Source: an uncultured Saprospiraceae bacterium
GTDB taxonomy: Bacteria > Bacteroidota > Bacteroidia > Chitinophagales > Saprospiraceae
Direction: 5' to 3'
DNA length: 64,000 bases
NCBI GenBank assembly: GCA_938002665.1
Contig: CALLAE010000038.1
Coordinates: forward strand, 1-64,000
Shown: piece by piece, positions 55,606 to 64,000 of the stretch
Position numbering within the stretch: the stretch's first letter is position 1
Layout of the letters: each line of letters starts with the position of its first letter
Position numbers and translations under genes: made by a program
The notes under the pieces: model-generated
Databases searched by the model: none
Told to the model about the DNA's origin: nothing
Seen by the model: the letters and a program-made list of their open reading frames with translations, nothing else

Positions 55606-55970
55606 GACTGAGGAATAAATTTCAAGGAAATCGAGTTAACGCAATGTCTTGTATTTTTAGAGGTTAACCTTTCTCCTTTAAAAACATGACCCAAGTGCCC
55701 TCCGCAATTACTACAAAGAATTTCTGTTCTTCTCCCATCTGCATCTACTTCCCTATGTACAGCCCCGGGAATCTCATCATCGAATGAAGGCCACCCGCAG
55801 CCTGACTTAAATTTAGCTTCGGAGCTATATAACAAAGAGTCACACTTCTTACAAGCGTAATGACCCGGAGTATAATGATCATTATACTCACCTGTAAAAG
55901 GTCTTTCAGTTCCTTTGCCCTCTATGACATAGGCCTCTTCTTCTGTCAGCTTATTATACTTTTTCTCCAT
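55602..55970 (-). CDS. msrB: Peptide-methionine (R)-S-oxide reductase
   Basis: 122 residues, cytoplasmic. Zinc cysteines are in CKKC and CSNC pairs, the SGCGWPSF core is present, and the resolving or catalytic Cys is in TRHCVNS at the end. It reduces the R form of methionine sulfoxide in proteins. It starts two bases after the msrA stop on the same strand, so both stereoisomers are repaired from one transcript. Confidence 0.93.
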   Translation of the reverse strand: MEKKYNKLTEEEAYVIEGKGTERPFTGEYNDHYTPGHYACKKCDSLLYSSEAKFKSGCGWPSFDDEIPGAVHREVDADGRRTEILCSNCGGHLGHVFKGERLTSKNTRHCVNSISLKFIPQS

Positions 55971-55972
55971 AA

Positions 55973-56503
55973 TTATGTTAGTAGGTGTTGGAATTGAGCT
56001 CTGAATTTTCTGACTTTGGGTTCTATGACTATTCTACAATAGCCTTGTCCAGGATTGTTATTATAATAGTTCTGATGATAAGCTTCAGCGGGGTAAAACT
56101 CATCCAGCAACACTACTTCAGTGACGATTGGGTTATCCCATATTTCACTCGCTTTCTCAGATATAAAATTTATGACTAATTCTTTCTCTTCTTCATTATT
56201 ACAAAAGACGACAGATCTGTACTGTGTCCCGACGTCATTTCCTTGCCTATTTAGCGTAGTGGGATCATGTGTACTAAAAAAGACTGCTAGCAAATCTTCA
56301 TAGCTGACAATAGAATCATCATACTCTATCATCACTAATTCTGCATGGCCAGTCATTCCACTACATATTTCCTTGTAGCTAGGATTGGGGAATTTACCTC
56401 CAGCGTAACCTGAGACCACTTTTTGCACTCCTTTTATATTCTGGAATACAGATTCCGTACACCAAAAACAACCTCCGCCCAAATATGCTTGCTTAATACT
56501 CAT
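55973..56503 (-). CDS. msrA: Peptide-methionine (S)-S-oxide reductase
   Basis: 176 residues. The catalytic Cys is in GGCFWCTE near the N-terminus, with [12 protein letters not shown] and [19 protein letters not shown] in the usual order. It reduces the S form of methionine sulfoxide. No signal peptide is present, so it acts in the cytoplasm. It leads the msrA-msrB operon. Confidence 0.95.
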   Translation of the reverse strand: MSIKQAYLGGGCFWCTESVFQNIKGVQKVVSGYAGGKFPNPSYKEICSGMTGHAELVMIEYDDSIVSYEDLLAVFFSTHDPTTLNRQGNDVGTQYRSVVFCNNEEEKELVINFISEKASEIWDNPIVTEVVLLDEFYPAEAYHQNYYNNNPGQGYCRIVIEPKVRKFRAQFQHLLT

Positions 56504-56535
56504 AACTTACAATATATATAACCCTAAATGATCCT

Positions 56536-56568
56536 AACAAAAAAAGAGGCCAAATGTTTGACCTCTTT
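56536..56568 (-). terminator. Rho-independent terminator of the 56591-58025 operon
   Basis: A 12-bp stem (AAAGAGG(C)CAAA with its partner TTTG(A)CCTCTTT, one mismatch on the plus strand that becomes G-T on the minus RNA) has a loop of two bases plus flanking pairs. A run of U follows on the minus strand at 56536-56542. It ends transcription before msrA. Confidence 0.65.
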
Positions 56569-56590
56569 ATGATTGTTGTATATTCTTCTA

Positions 56591-57259
56591 TTAAAGTATT
56601 TTCAGTTTGAGCAGTATCTTCTTGAGCTTGGAATCACCACCATCTTTTGCTTGCAATTCCATCAGCTTTTTCCATTTCTCTTTCTTTGCTAGGCTTGCCT
56701 GAGAAGGCCAACTAGTAGGGTCTACTATAGCATACCTACTTCCGTACTTATCTAGAATCGCTCTTAGTTCACCATGAGATCTTTTAGAAAGATCAGCCCA
56801 ACTATTCACTCCATTCTCTTTTAGCACTGTTTCCAACTTGGGGCCTATGCCTTCTATAATCTGCAGATTAGTTTTCTGTAGCTTACTATAATCTCCTTTT
56901 GTAGATTTTGCAGAAGGAACAATCTTTGGAGTGGCTGAGGCAGCTGGACTAAACCCTTGGGCTAGAGCTAAGTTTCTTTTTTTCGTTATAGTCACCTGCT
57001 CTTTCATTAGGGCTAACTCTTTGTCCTTATCAGAAAGCTTAATATTGCTCAGTTCAGCTTTCTTCTGGCTCTGCTTGAGTGCAGAGTTCAAGTTATGGAT
57101 TTGCAAATTATGCTTTCGCACTTCATCTTCAAGTTCTACCACCCTTCTCTTGTACTTACCCCAGCTCAACCAGCCTAGCATTAATCCAAGTAAAAAAGGT
57201 GCTATCCACCAAAAAATCCACCAGGAACAGAAATCTGAAATTATACTAAGTGATATCAT
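56591..57259 (-). CDS. Membrane protein with coiled coil and HhH-like domain, 222 aa
   Basis: A transmembrane helix near residues 12-34 is followed by a basic segment, then a coiled coil (about 40-95, EDEVRKHNLQIHNLN). The C-terminal part (about 128-205) is a helix-hairpin-helix-like domain with LQIIEGIGPKLETVLKENGV and a later WPSQASLAKKEKW stretch. This layout is frequent in Bacteroidota, often beside an OmpA-like protein. The function is unknown. It sits one base from the next gene upstream (57261), so they are co-transcribed. Confidence 0.7.
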   Translation of the reverse strand: MISLSIISDFCSWWIFWWIAPFLLGLMLGWLSWGKYKRRVVELEDEVRKHNLQIHNLNSALKQSQKKAELSNIKLSDKDKELALMKEQVTITKKRNLALAQGFSPAASATPKIVPSAKSTKGDYSKLQKTNLQIIEGIGPKLETVLKENGVNSWADLSKRSHGELRAILDKYGSRYAIVDPTSWPSQASLAKKEKWKKLMELQAKDGGDSKLKKILLKLKIL

Positions 57260-57260
57260 A

Positions 57261-58025
57261 TTACTCTACGATTCTTAATTCTACAATAGAAGCATTTCTG
57301 TCTCCCTGCTTCATAGATTTGGTACTTATTCTACTTGGATTCAATCCACTCCTTATCAATTGCTCCTTGAAATCATAACATAACTTGCTACCAGCTGGCA
57401 AGTCATCATTGTAACTCACTAAGGTTATTTTACAAAAGTTGTTACGCAATTTGTTAGCAGCTTTCGCCAGTTCTATTTTTATAATTTCAGACAAGCCTTT
57501 CTCGTAGGAATCTAGATAAAAGTGAATGCTCTTACCCTCGTGCAGAATCCCATTGAATGTGGGTTCCTCTCCATCTCCTGCTCTTAATTCTTCAGCAGTC
57601 AACTCATACAATTCAAATCCGATAAAATCGTTTGCACCAGAGTAATTCGCCTCTAGAACTCTAGCTCTTAACTGTATTTTAGGCTCTGGAATATCTAAAT
57701 GATTTCGCACCTCTTTTGCTCTAAGCAAAGCTAACTGATGAGGATTTTCTTCCCCAGAGTAGGCATAACCAGTTATAACTATACCTTCTGAACCTTGAAG
57801 AGGTAACTTAGCTTGTATAGCGTTATAATCATCCTGATCTATGACAACTGAAGATTTGAGGAAGGAATATTTTGTAGTGCTAAGAAGAGAAGAGGATTGT
57901 GTCTCTTTTTGAGCAGGGAGTTCAGTCTTAACTGGAATTTCTTGGTCAGCGCAACAATCCCTACTGATAGTATGGTACCAATAGCCCAAGGCAATCCATA
58001 ATAATATTACTATCCAAATTCTCAT
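57261..58025 (-). CDS. OmpA-like domain protein with N-terminal anchor
   Basis: 254 residues from the ATG at 58025, preferred over a TTG at 58049. One membrane helix (about 3-16) is followed by a linker and two weak OmpA-like repeats: VVIDQDDYNAIQAKLP, ITGYAYSGEENPHQLALLRAKEV, and a second half with ITLVSYNDD and IVELRIVE. The peptidoglycan-binding Asp and Arg positions are only partly conserved, so binding is uncertain. It leads a two-gene unit with the coiled-coil/HhH protein, and the pair probably acts at the envelope. Confidence 0.65.
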   Translation of the reverse strand: MRIWIVILLWIALGYWYHTISRDCCADQEIPVKTELPAQKETQSSSLLSTTKYSFLKSSVVIDQDDYNAIQAKLPLQGSEGIVITGYAYSGEENPHQLALLRAKEVRNHLDIPEPKIQLRARVLEANYSGANDFIGFELYELTAEELRAGDGEEPTFNGILHEGKSIHFYLDSYEKGLSEIIKIELAKAANKLRNNFCKITLVSYNDDLPAGSKLCYDFKEQLIRSGLNPSRISTKSMKQGDRNASIVELRIVE

Positions 58026-58232
58026 AAGGTGCTTGTAAGGTATTTTCAAGTATGAATATAAGACCTATAACACTACCTTCAAGAGACTTCTAACTCAGAA
58101 ACACTTTCAGCATAGGAAACTAGAGAAAATGTAACATAATTGGCAGTTTCATTTTTTGTAAGCCCTTGACTTTACTTACTTACCATTATAGAATTCGCGA
58201 TTTCTTTAGTACTTTAGAATAAATGTAAATCT

Positions 58233-58847
58233 ATGAAAGCTTCAAGATTCCTAATAATTTCCATTATTACCTGTCTCATGATAGGTTGTGGAAAAAGCGA
58301 CGAAAACATCATTCAGGATTCAGTACAAATGGAAAATATGATTCCATATCTACAAAGAATGATACAATGGTCCTATCAAGTAGATGCAGCCAAAGAAAAT
58401 TTAGTCTTTGAACAAATGGTCTTAATGTCCAATGGAGATTGCCCAGATACAAATAGTTCAGTAGATAGAGCTCCAAACATTGACCCTCCTACATACAAGA
58501 CTTTTGTTGAAAATCTTGGCTTTAGATCAGTTACTGAACTTCAGAATTGGTTTGTCGCTTATGGCAAATTTCTATATGATTTGAAACATCAAGTTCGACC
58601 TGATGATGTCAAGGAATTTACAGATGTAATCTCTAATCAAATGATTGAAAAACTAGAACTCAGTAGTTGCCGGGAGCTATCTATAAGAACAATAAATTAC
58701 AGTGCTTACATGAAAGCATTTACCTACGGTCTCAGTGTCGGAACAGAAGGGAAAGCTTCCTGCGATGGCGCTGCACTTTATGGTGAAGGATCGTCGATCA
58801 ATTTAATCATCGAATTCATGAAGTCAAACAGCGCCTGTAATATATAA
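58233..58847 (+). CDS. Hypothetical lipoprotein, 204 aa
   Basis: I do not recognise a family. The leader ends in a good lipobox (MIGC, Cys about residue 19). The mature part is polar and probably helical, with four later cysteines that might pair in the periplasm. It is a single-gene unit with its own hairpin terminator. A -7-like TACTTTAG lies 23 bases before the ATG. Confidence 0.6.
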   Translation: MKASRFLIISIITCLMIGCGKSDENIIQDSVQMENMIPYLQRMIQWSYQVDAAKENLVFEQMVLMSNGDCPDTNSSVDRAPNIDPPTYKTFVENLGFRSVTELQNWFVAYGKFLYDLKHQVRPDDVKEFTDVISNQMIEKLELSSCRELSIRTINYSAYMKAFTYGLSVGTEGKASCDGAALYGEGSSINLIIEFMKSNSACNI

Positions 58848-58868
58848 CTGCTTCAGGATAGAATTTAG

Positions 58869-58903
58869 AAAAAGGCTACTTCTGTTGAGGTAGCCTTTTT
58901 TAT
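58869..58903 (+). terminator. Rho-independent terminator of the 58233 lipoprotein gene
   Basis: An 11-bp perfect stem (AAAAAGGCTAC / GTAGCCTTTTT) with a short loop, followed by T-rich sequence. Confidence 0.8.
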
Positions 58904-59031
58904 TCCTAAACGAAAAGCCTTAACACATGAAATGTAAATTATCAGGCACTAAGAATCATAGTTAATCATTAACTTAGGTCAAGTAGCAGCACGGATGGAG
59001 AGGAAAGCAACTGCTTAACCAAACCACTATA

Positions 59032-61098
59032 ATGAGCCTAGGCCTAAACAAACTTCCTCTTCTAAAACTTGTCTTACCTTTTTGCCTAGGTATAGTATTC
59101 TCAGAGTACAGACTTCTATATAGTCACGAGTTTATTGCCTTTCTATTTTTTCTGACCATCTACTTTGTTTGCTATGTGATATATACACCAAAACTAACAT
59201 TACAAAAATCATGGATACTTGTTTTTAGTTTCATGATTCTAGGCTACCTACATCATAGCTTCAGTAATCCTACTGAGGCAAAAAATCATTTCTCAAATTA
59301 TAGTGAAGCTTCTTTTCTTATCACCTCTATAGTGGAAGCAAAGCAAGTTAAAGAAAGAGTCAGGGCTTTATGCGAGGTGCATTATGCAGGTTATTCTACT
59401 GACTCACTAAAGCAGTGTGAAGGGTTGATGATGGTCTACTTTAAAGAGTTATCACTGGACCAGGTTAAGGCTGGAGACATGCACCTTATTTCAGCTGACT
59501 ATGTAGAAGAAAATGAAAATACTAATCCTCTTGTTTTCAACTACAAGAGATACTTGCAACAGAGAGGCATTTATCACAAAATCTATCTGGAAAAAGATCA
59601 GTACTTCTCATTGAGTACTTCCCATCGTAACATTTGGAATCTGGCTTCCTTATCGAGAGATAAGTGTCTATCAGTATTCAAAGAACATCTCACAAGTGAT
59701 CATAACCTTGCGGTGGCTTCTGCTATGATTTTAGGTCAGCGTAACTTACTCAGTGATGATTTATACGATGCATTTACTGATACTGGTGCAGTCCATATAT
59801 TGGCGGTAAGTGGGCTCCATGTCGGGATAGTGAGTGGTCTTATAGCACTACTTCTAGGTTTTATAAAGAGTACTAATCCTAGGGTCAGAATACTAAAGTT
59901 AATAGTAAGTCTAGCAGGTGTATGGTCCTTTGCTTTTCTAACTGGAGGTGCAGCGGCAGTTATCAGAGCTAGCCTTATGTTCAGCTTGTATTTCATAGGA
60001 AAAGCAATCTACAGTCCTCCTATCTCATTCAATATTCTTTCCGCCGCCGCACTTATAATGTTACTCTACAATCCTTTCTATTTGTTTCAGGCTGGATTTC
60101 AGTTTTCTTTCTTAGCCTTGACAGGCATAATGTATTTCTATCCACATCTGATACTGCTATTTCATTTCAAGAATAAATTCATAAAAGGCATCTGGGCTAT
60201 GGTAGTGACCTCTATCACTGCACAAGCCTTAGTCTCTCCGCTTGCAATATCCTATTTTCATAAACTTCCAACTTACTTTTGGTTTACGGGGATCATTGCT
60301 GTTCCACTTGCAGGTTTCATTCTTTCTGCTGGTATTGCCACCCTTTTTCTACATATGACTATGGGTGGGGAGTTCGTACTAACCAAAATTGCTGGCTTTA
60401 CATTTGATACTTTTCTTACTGGGTTAAATTACTTCATATACAAAACTCAAGAGTTACCTTTTTGTAGTACAGATGATCTTTGGCTTTCTAATAGATCCAT
60501 CCTACTATTCTATGCTGCTCTAGGAGCTTTGGCTCTTTTCTATAAACTAAGAAAACCCATATATCTCATTTTTACACTTGGCTTTCTACTTATACAATCT
60601 GTAAACAACAATATCGAAAACAGGAACATGCGCAGTAAGAAAAGTCTTTTTGTCTACGATATCTATAATGAGAGCTTGGCACAGCTTTTTAGAAATGGTG
60701 TACTTACAGAATTTAGCCCAGGAATAACTCAGAATAAGCAAGTAGAATATATCTGTGCCAACAATGAGATGTACCACAGAATCTATGCTGAGAAACTGCC
60801 AGCTGAAGTAGGAATCAATTCTCAAGGTAGCTTTCATCTGATAGACGATAAAGTGATCCTTTTCTATCCTGACGAAAAAGTGTTAGAATGGAGTCTGAAA
60901 AAACCGATAGACCTACTGGTGCTTTCACAAGATTCATATCACAATCTGGCTCGACTGGCAAAGCAATTTGAAATCAAAAAAATAGTATTAGACGGTACCT
61001 TCAAAGGTGACAAGTTTAAGCTAAGGCAAAAAGCTAATCAACTCAAGATTGATATTCATCTCACCAGTATAGATGGCGCACTAGAATATATGATTTAA
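59032..61098 (+). CDS. ComEC/Rec2-family protein
   Basis: 688 residues. The N-terminal part (about 30-110) holds the first helices and a DUF4131-like region. The Competence domain is clear: an AVSGLHVGIVSGL segment near residue 255 and about eight transmembrane helices to about 530. The tail (about 545-688) has the usual Bacteroidota size but lacks the HxHxDH metal motif of the metallo-beta-lactamase part. It likely forms the DNA uptake channel at the inner membrane. The HhH-repeat protein starts at the very next base, as in a com operon. Confidence 0.85.
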   Translation: MSLGLNKLPLLKLVLPFCLGIVFSEYRLLYSHEFIAFLFFLTIYFVCYVIYTPKLTLQKSWILVFSFMILGYLHHSFSNPTEAKNHFSNYSEASFLITSIVEAKQVKERVRALCEVHYAGYSTDSLKQCEGLMMVYFKELSLDQVKAGDMHLISADYVEENENTNPLVFNYKRYLQQRGIYHKIYLEKDQYFSLSTSHRNIWNLASLSRDKCLSVFKEHLTSDHNLAVASAMILGQRNLLSDDLYDAFTDTGAVHILAVSGLHVGIVSGLIALLLGFIKSTNPRVRILKLIVSLAGVWSFAFLTGGAAAVIRASLMFSLYFIGKAIYSPPISFNILSAAALIMLLYNPFYLFQAGFQFSFLALTGIMYFYPHLILLFHFKNKFIKGIWAMVVTSITAQALVSPLAISYFHKLPTYFWFTGIIAVPLAGFILSAGIATLFLHMTMGGEFVLTKIAGFTFDTFLTGLNYFIYKTQELPFCSTDDLWLSNRSILLFYAALGALALFYKLRKPIYLIFTLGFLLIQSVNNNIENRNMRSKKSLFVYDIYNESLAQLFRNGVLTEFSPGITQNKQVEYICANNEMYHRIYAEKLPAEVGINSQGSFHLIDDKVILFYPDEKVLEWSLKKPIDLLVLSQDSYHNLARLAKQFEIKKIVLDGTFKGDKFKLRQKANQLKIDIHLTSIDGALEYMI

Positions 61099-62052
61099 AT
61101 GAAGAAATTTAAAAAAGATATAAAATACAGTAAGAAAGAACGGGCAGCCATTGCTCTACTTATTGTACTTCTAATAGCATTCTATTCCTATAATCTTTTT
61201 ATTGACCCAAGGCTGATTACAGACAGCTCCACCATATGCCTAGAGGATATTCTTACTCACGGAGGAGAGAAAGAAATTTCAGAATTAAAGACTAAGACCG
61301 CCAGTCTAATTAAAAAAAGAAAAACTAGACAAAAAATATTCTACAACCCTGCTCCTAAATATGAAAGCTTTGATCCGAATAAGACAGACAGTCTAAAGTG
61401 GATCCAGTTTGGTGTCAAGCCATGGACGATAGCTACTATTATGAAATACAAATCTAAGGGAGGAAAATTCTATAAGTGTGATGACCTAGCTAAAGTATAC
61501 AACTTACCAGATTCTATCTTTAGAAAGCTTCTACCCTTTTGTTCTATCCAAAAGAAGAAAAAGCCAACTTATACAAAATCTAAAAAGACCAGCTATAAGA
61601 GTTCATACAATAACCAAAGAGATAGCACTACATTCAATAAATATAAACCAAAGCCTCTCACACAAGTAGATCTAAACTCCACAGACACTGCCTCACTTAA
61701 GCAACTATATGGAATAGGGTCAGTACTTTCAGCTAGAATAGTAAAGTATAGCCAAGCACTAGGAGGTTTTCATTCTATAGATCAGCTGACTGAAGTATAT
61801 GGGTTAGAAAAAGAAGTGATAGATAACAATGAGAGCAGACTGATTTTGAAAGGCACTGTTAAGAAATTTAACCTCAATAGTGAGGCAGATAGTCTGGTGA
61901 AGCATCCTTACCTAGACTGGTCTATCTCTAGGGTTATAGTCAACTATAGAAAGCAGCATGGAGATTTTAAGGAAATCCAGGAGCTGAAAAAAATTAGAGC
62001 TATACCTGATAGCCTCTACAATAGTCTTCTACCCTATTTGTCTGTGGAATAG
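61099..62052 (+). CDS. ComEA-like helix-hairpin-helix repeat protein
   Basis: 317 residues. A single membrane helix (about 14-35) and a basic linker are followed by three HhH-type DNA-binding motifs: one around KPWTIATIMKYKSKGG (about 110), one with VDLNSTDTASLKQLYGIG (about 195) and one with FNLNSEADSLV (about 255). The domain repeats imply DNA binding outside the inner membrane. It starts immediately after the ComEC stop with no gap. Known ComEA proteins usually have one HhH domain, so this is a larger form. Confidence 0.82.
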   Translation: MKKFKKDIKYSKKERAAIALLIVLLIAFYSYNLFIDPRLITDSSTICLEDILTHGGEKEISELKTKTASLIKKRKTRQKIFYNPAPKYESFDPNKTDSLKWIQFGVKPWTIATIMKYKSKGGKFYKCDDLAKVYNLPDSIFRKLLPFCSIQKKKKPTYTKSKKTSYKSSYNNQRDSTTFNKYKPKPLTQVDLNSTDTASLKQLYGIGSVLSARIVKYSQALGGFHSIDQLTEVYGLEKEVIDNNESRLILKGTVKKFNLNSEADSLVKHPYLDWSISRVIVNYRKQHGDFKEIQELKKIRAIPDSLYNSLLPYLSVE

Positions 62053-62091
62053 ATTAATATATTATACTTTTACCACAATTGAAAGAAGCTT

Positions 62092-63852
62092 TTGAATAGT
62101 CTTAGTTACTTAAATAAATATCTACTTAGATACAAACTCAGGTTTGGTCTGGGGGTGGTCATGGTAGCCTTATCTGTCTACTTTAGCATACTTATTCCTC
62201 CTACCATTAGAGATGCACTCAATTTTATAGTGGACAAGACTAAAAATGTCTCTCCCACAGATTCTACAGGTACGTTCTATGAAGCCTTCGGATCAGATAT
62301 AATTCGCTTTGGTGCCATGGTGGTTGGCTTTAGCATCTTATCAGGTTTCTTTATGTACTGCATGAGAAAGACTATAATAGTAATGTCTAGACTGATAGAA
62401 TATGACTTAAGAAAGGATATATATCAGCATTACCAGAGATTAGACTTAGCCTTCTATAAAAAGAACAAAACGGGTGACCTGATGGCAAGGATCTCAGAAG
62501 ATGTGTCCAAGGTTCGTATGTACTTAGGTCCTGCACTTCTGTATGGAATAAGGGTGACGTTTCTTTTTTCTTTTATTATTGTCTCTATGTTCAGAGTGAA
62601 TACAACTCTAAGTATCTACACCTTATTACCACTGCCATTTCTTTCTATTTCAATTTATTATGTGAGCAGCATTATTAACAGAAGAAGTGCCAGCATACAA
62701 AAGCAAGTCTCCAGGATAAACAGTATAGCACAAGAGGTTTACTCAGGAATAAGAATAGTAAAATCGTATGTAAAGGAATCTGAGTTCCAATCTTACTTTG
62801 ATGACGAAAGCAGTCTCTACAAAACGAAAGCATTGAGATTAGCTCGTGTTCAGGCTTTGTTCTTTCCTCTTATGATTCTACTAGTCAGTCTGAGTACCTT
62901 ACTTACTATATACATAGGCGGAAAATTAGTTATGGATGGTGAAATAACTGCAGGCAATATTGCAGAATTTGTCATCTATATCAATATGCTAACTTGGCCC
63001 ATAACCTCCATAGGATGGATAGCGAGCATTATTCAGACTGCAGCGGCATCGCAAACTAGGATCAATGAGATCATGCATCTAGAACCTGCCATCCAAAGCC
63101 CTGTTTCCAATGAGATGATGCTGCAAGGATCTGTTGAGTTTAGAGACGTGACCTTCGTTTATCCAGATACAGGAATAACAGCGCTGAAAAATATCAGCTT
63201 TAAAATCAATAAAGGTGAAAGAATTGCAATTGTAGGGAAAACAGCATCTGGAAAAAGTACCATTGCTGATCTCTTACTGCGATTCTATGATGTCACCGAA
63301 GGAGAAATACTCATAGATGGAATCAATATCCAGGACCACGACACCGACAATCTAAGGCATAAGATAGGCTACGTACCACAGAATGTTTTTCTCTTTTCTA
63401 AAAGTATTTCTGATAACATCCGATTTGGAAATGCTGAGCTCAAGCAAAGCATAGTGGAAGATTATGCAGATGTGGCCGCTATTAAAGATGACATCATGAC
63501 TTTTCCTGAGCAATTTGAAACATTGGTAGGCGAAAGAGGTGTTACCCTTTCTGGAGGCCAAAAACAGCGATTATCCATAGCAAGAGCGCTAATAAAGAAG
63601 CCAGATATCGTAATACTCGATGATTGTCTCTCAGCTGTAGATGCTAATACTGAGCACAAAATTCTCAGCCATCTAGATGCGTCACTAAAAGGGAAAACAG
63701 CAATTATTATTACCCATAGAATCTCCAATTTACTGACCTTTGACAAGATATTAGTCCTCGAAAAAGGACTGTTAGTAAACGCTGGTACACATACTGAATT
63801 AATGAAAAAAGAGGGGTATTACAAGCAAATCGTTGAGCATCAACATTATTGA
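62092..63852 (+). CDS. ABC transporter, fused permease and ATPase (exporter type)
   Basis: 586 residues from a TTG start. Six transmembrane helices fill residues about 20-310. The ATPase domain has Walker A GKTASGKST near 388, Q-loop YVPQNVFLF, signature LSGGQKQR and Walker B IVILDDCLSAVD, with the switch His in ITHR. Half-transporters like this act as dimers, usually in lipid or multidrug export; the substrate is unknown. A -7-like TACTTTTA lies at 62065-62072. No other transporter subunit is near. Confidence 0.9.
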   Translation: MNSLSYLNKYLLRYKLRFGLGVVMVALSVYFSILIPPTIRDALNFIVDKTKNVSPTDSTGTFYEAFGSDIIRFGAMVVGFSILSGFFMYCMRKTIIVMSRLIEYDLRKDIYQHYQRLDLAFYKKNKTGDLMARISEDVSKVRMYLGPALLYGIRVTFLFSFIIVSMFRVNTTLSIYTLLPLPFLSISIYYVSSIINRRSASIQKQVSRINSIAQEVYSGIRIVKSYVKESEFQSYFDDESSLYKTKALRLARVQALFFPLMILLVSLSTLLTIYIGGKLVMDGEITAGNIAEFVIYINMLTWPITSIGWIASIIQTAAASQTRINEIMHLEPAIQSPVSNEMMLQGSVEFRDVTFVYPDTGITALKNISFKINKGERIAIVGKTASGKSTIADLLLRFYDVTEGEILIDGINIQDHDTDNLRHKIGYVPQNVFLFSKSISDNIRFGNAELKQSIVEDYADVAAIKDDIMTFPEQFETLVGERGVTLSGGQKQRLSIARALIKKPDIVILDDCLSAVDANTEHKILSHLDASLKGKTAIIITHRISNLLTFDKILVLEKGLLVNAGTHTELMKKEGYYKQIVEHQHY

Positions 63853-64000
63853 TTGTTTGTTAAGCTCTGAATATAAATGTGAAATTTTAGATATAACTTC
63901 CTATATTCGATACAACTATTTCTTATAAAATCCGTTCGCAGGTGGAAAATGACAAAAAGTTCGAAAGTGTATATTCTTCAAAAGTAAGGGCTGGCAAGCG

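Noticed and set aside
58160-58195. TTGACT with a downstream TATAGA, like a sigma-70 promoter of E. coli
   Set aside because: Bacteroidota use a different consensus, and a closer TAnnTT-type box (58210-58217) lies nearer the start codon.

Overview
The window reads as chromosome of a marine or saprophytic member of the Bacteroidota, tentatively Saprospiria or Cytophagia. The signs are type IX secretion (T9SS) sorting domains of type A (10451-11740) and type B (48797-53692), PorV/PorQ-like and PorP/SprF-like outer-membrane proteins, many lipoproteins, TAnnTTTG-like -7 promoter boxes and almost no Shine-Dalgarno sequences. I saw no rRNA, tRNA, CRISPR array, insertion sequence or prophage.

Layout. 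(1) 0-3.4 kb: the end of a LOG-like protein, an acyltransferase-like membrane protein, a CBM9 lipoprotein, an unknown lipoprotein and an aldo/keto reductase. (2) 3.6-14.2 kb: a sugar-oxidation block with an MFS transporter, two DUF1080 (3-keto-disaccharide hydrolase-like) proteins, two Gfo/Idh/MocA oxidoreductases, a sugar isomerase/epimerase-like TIM barrel, and a GMC oxidoreductase with its gluconate-2-dehydrogenase subunit-3-like partner. (3) 14.4-18.9 kb: a GH106-like glycosidase, a GH28 polygalacturonase-like enzyme and an unknown lipoprotein, probably for pectin or rhamnogalacturonan. (4) 20.4-31.8 kb: the most striking part. A leftward operon of four predicted lipoproteins, three of them large fusions of c-type cytochrome with sugar-dehydrogenase-like propellers, ThuA, PA14, PKD and DUF1080 domains, faces a divergent tandem-DUF1080 lipoprotein. 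Together with block 2 it suggests glycoside breakdown through oxidised (3-keto) sugars, with electrons passed to cytochromes at the cell surface or in the periplasm.

(5) 32-44.8 kb: a NagB-PIG-L fusion, a BamA/TamA-like protein, glycerol kinase and glycerol-3-phosphate dehydrogenase, a DEAD-box helicase, the DNA polymerase III delta subunit and several unknown small proteins. (6) 45-54.8 kb: a PorV/PorQ-like protein, a LON-domain protein, SppA, and a giant SprB-repeat surface protein followed by a PorP/SprF-like gene that has no ordinary start codon. (7) 54.8-64 kb: a PlsC-like acyltransferase, MsrA and MsrB, a coiled-coil/HhH protein with an OmpA-like partner, a ComEC-like protein with a ComEA-like HhH protein, and an ABC exporter.

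Two features cut across the window. Several gaps that look empty hold decayed genes: a VCBS/FG-GAP protein at 31812-32120, a histidine-kinase tail at 20177-20345, a polysaccharide deacetylase at 41422-41738, and an uncertain one at 37524-37826. In addition, six genes have a -7-like box beginning exactly 12 nt before the start codon, which predicts leaderless mRNAs.
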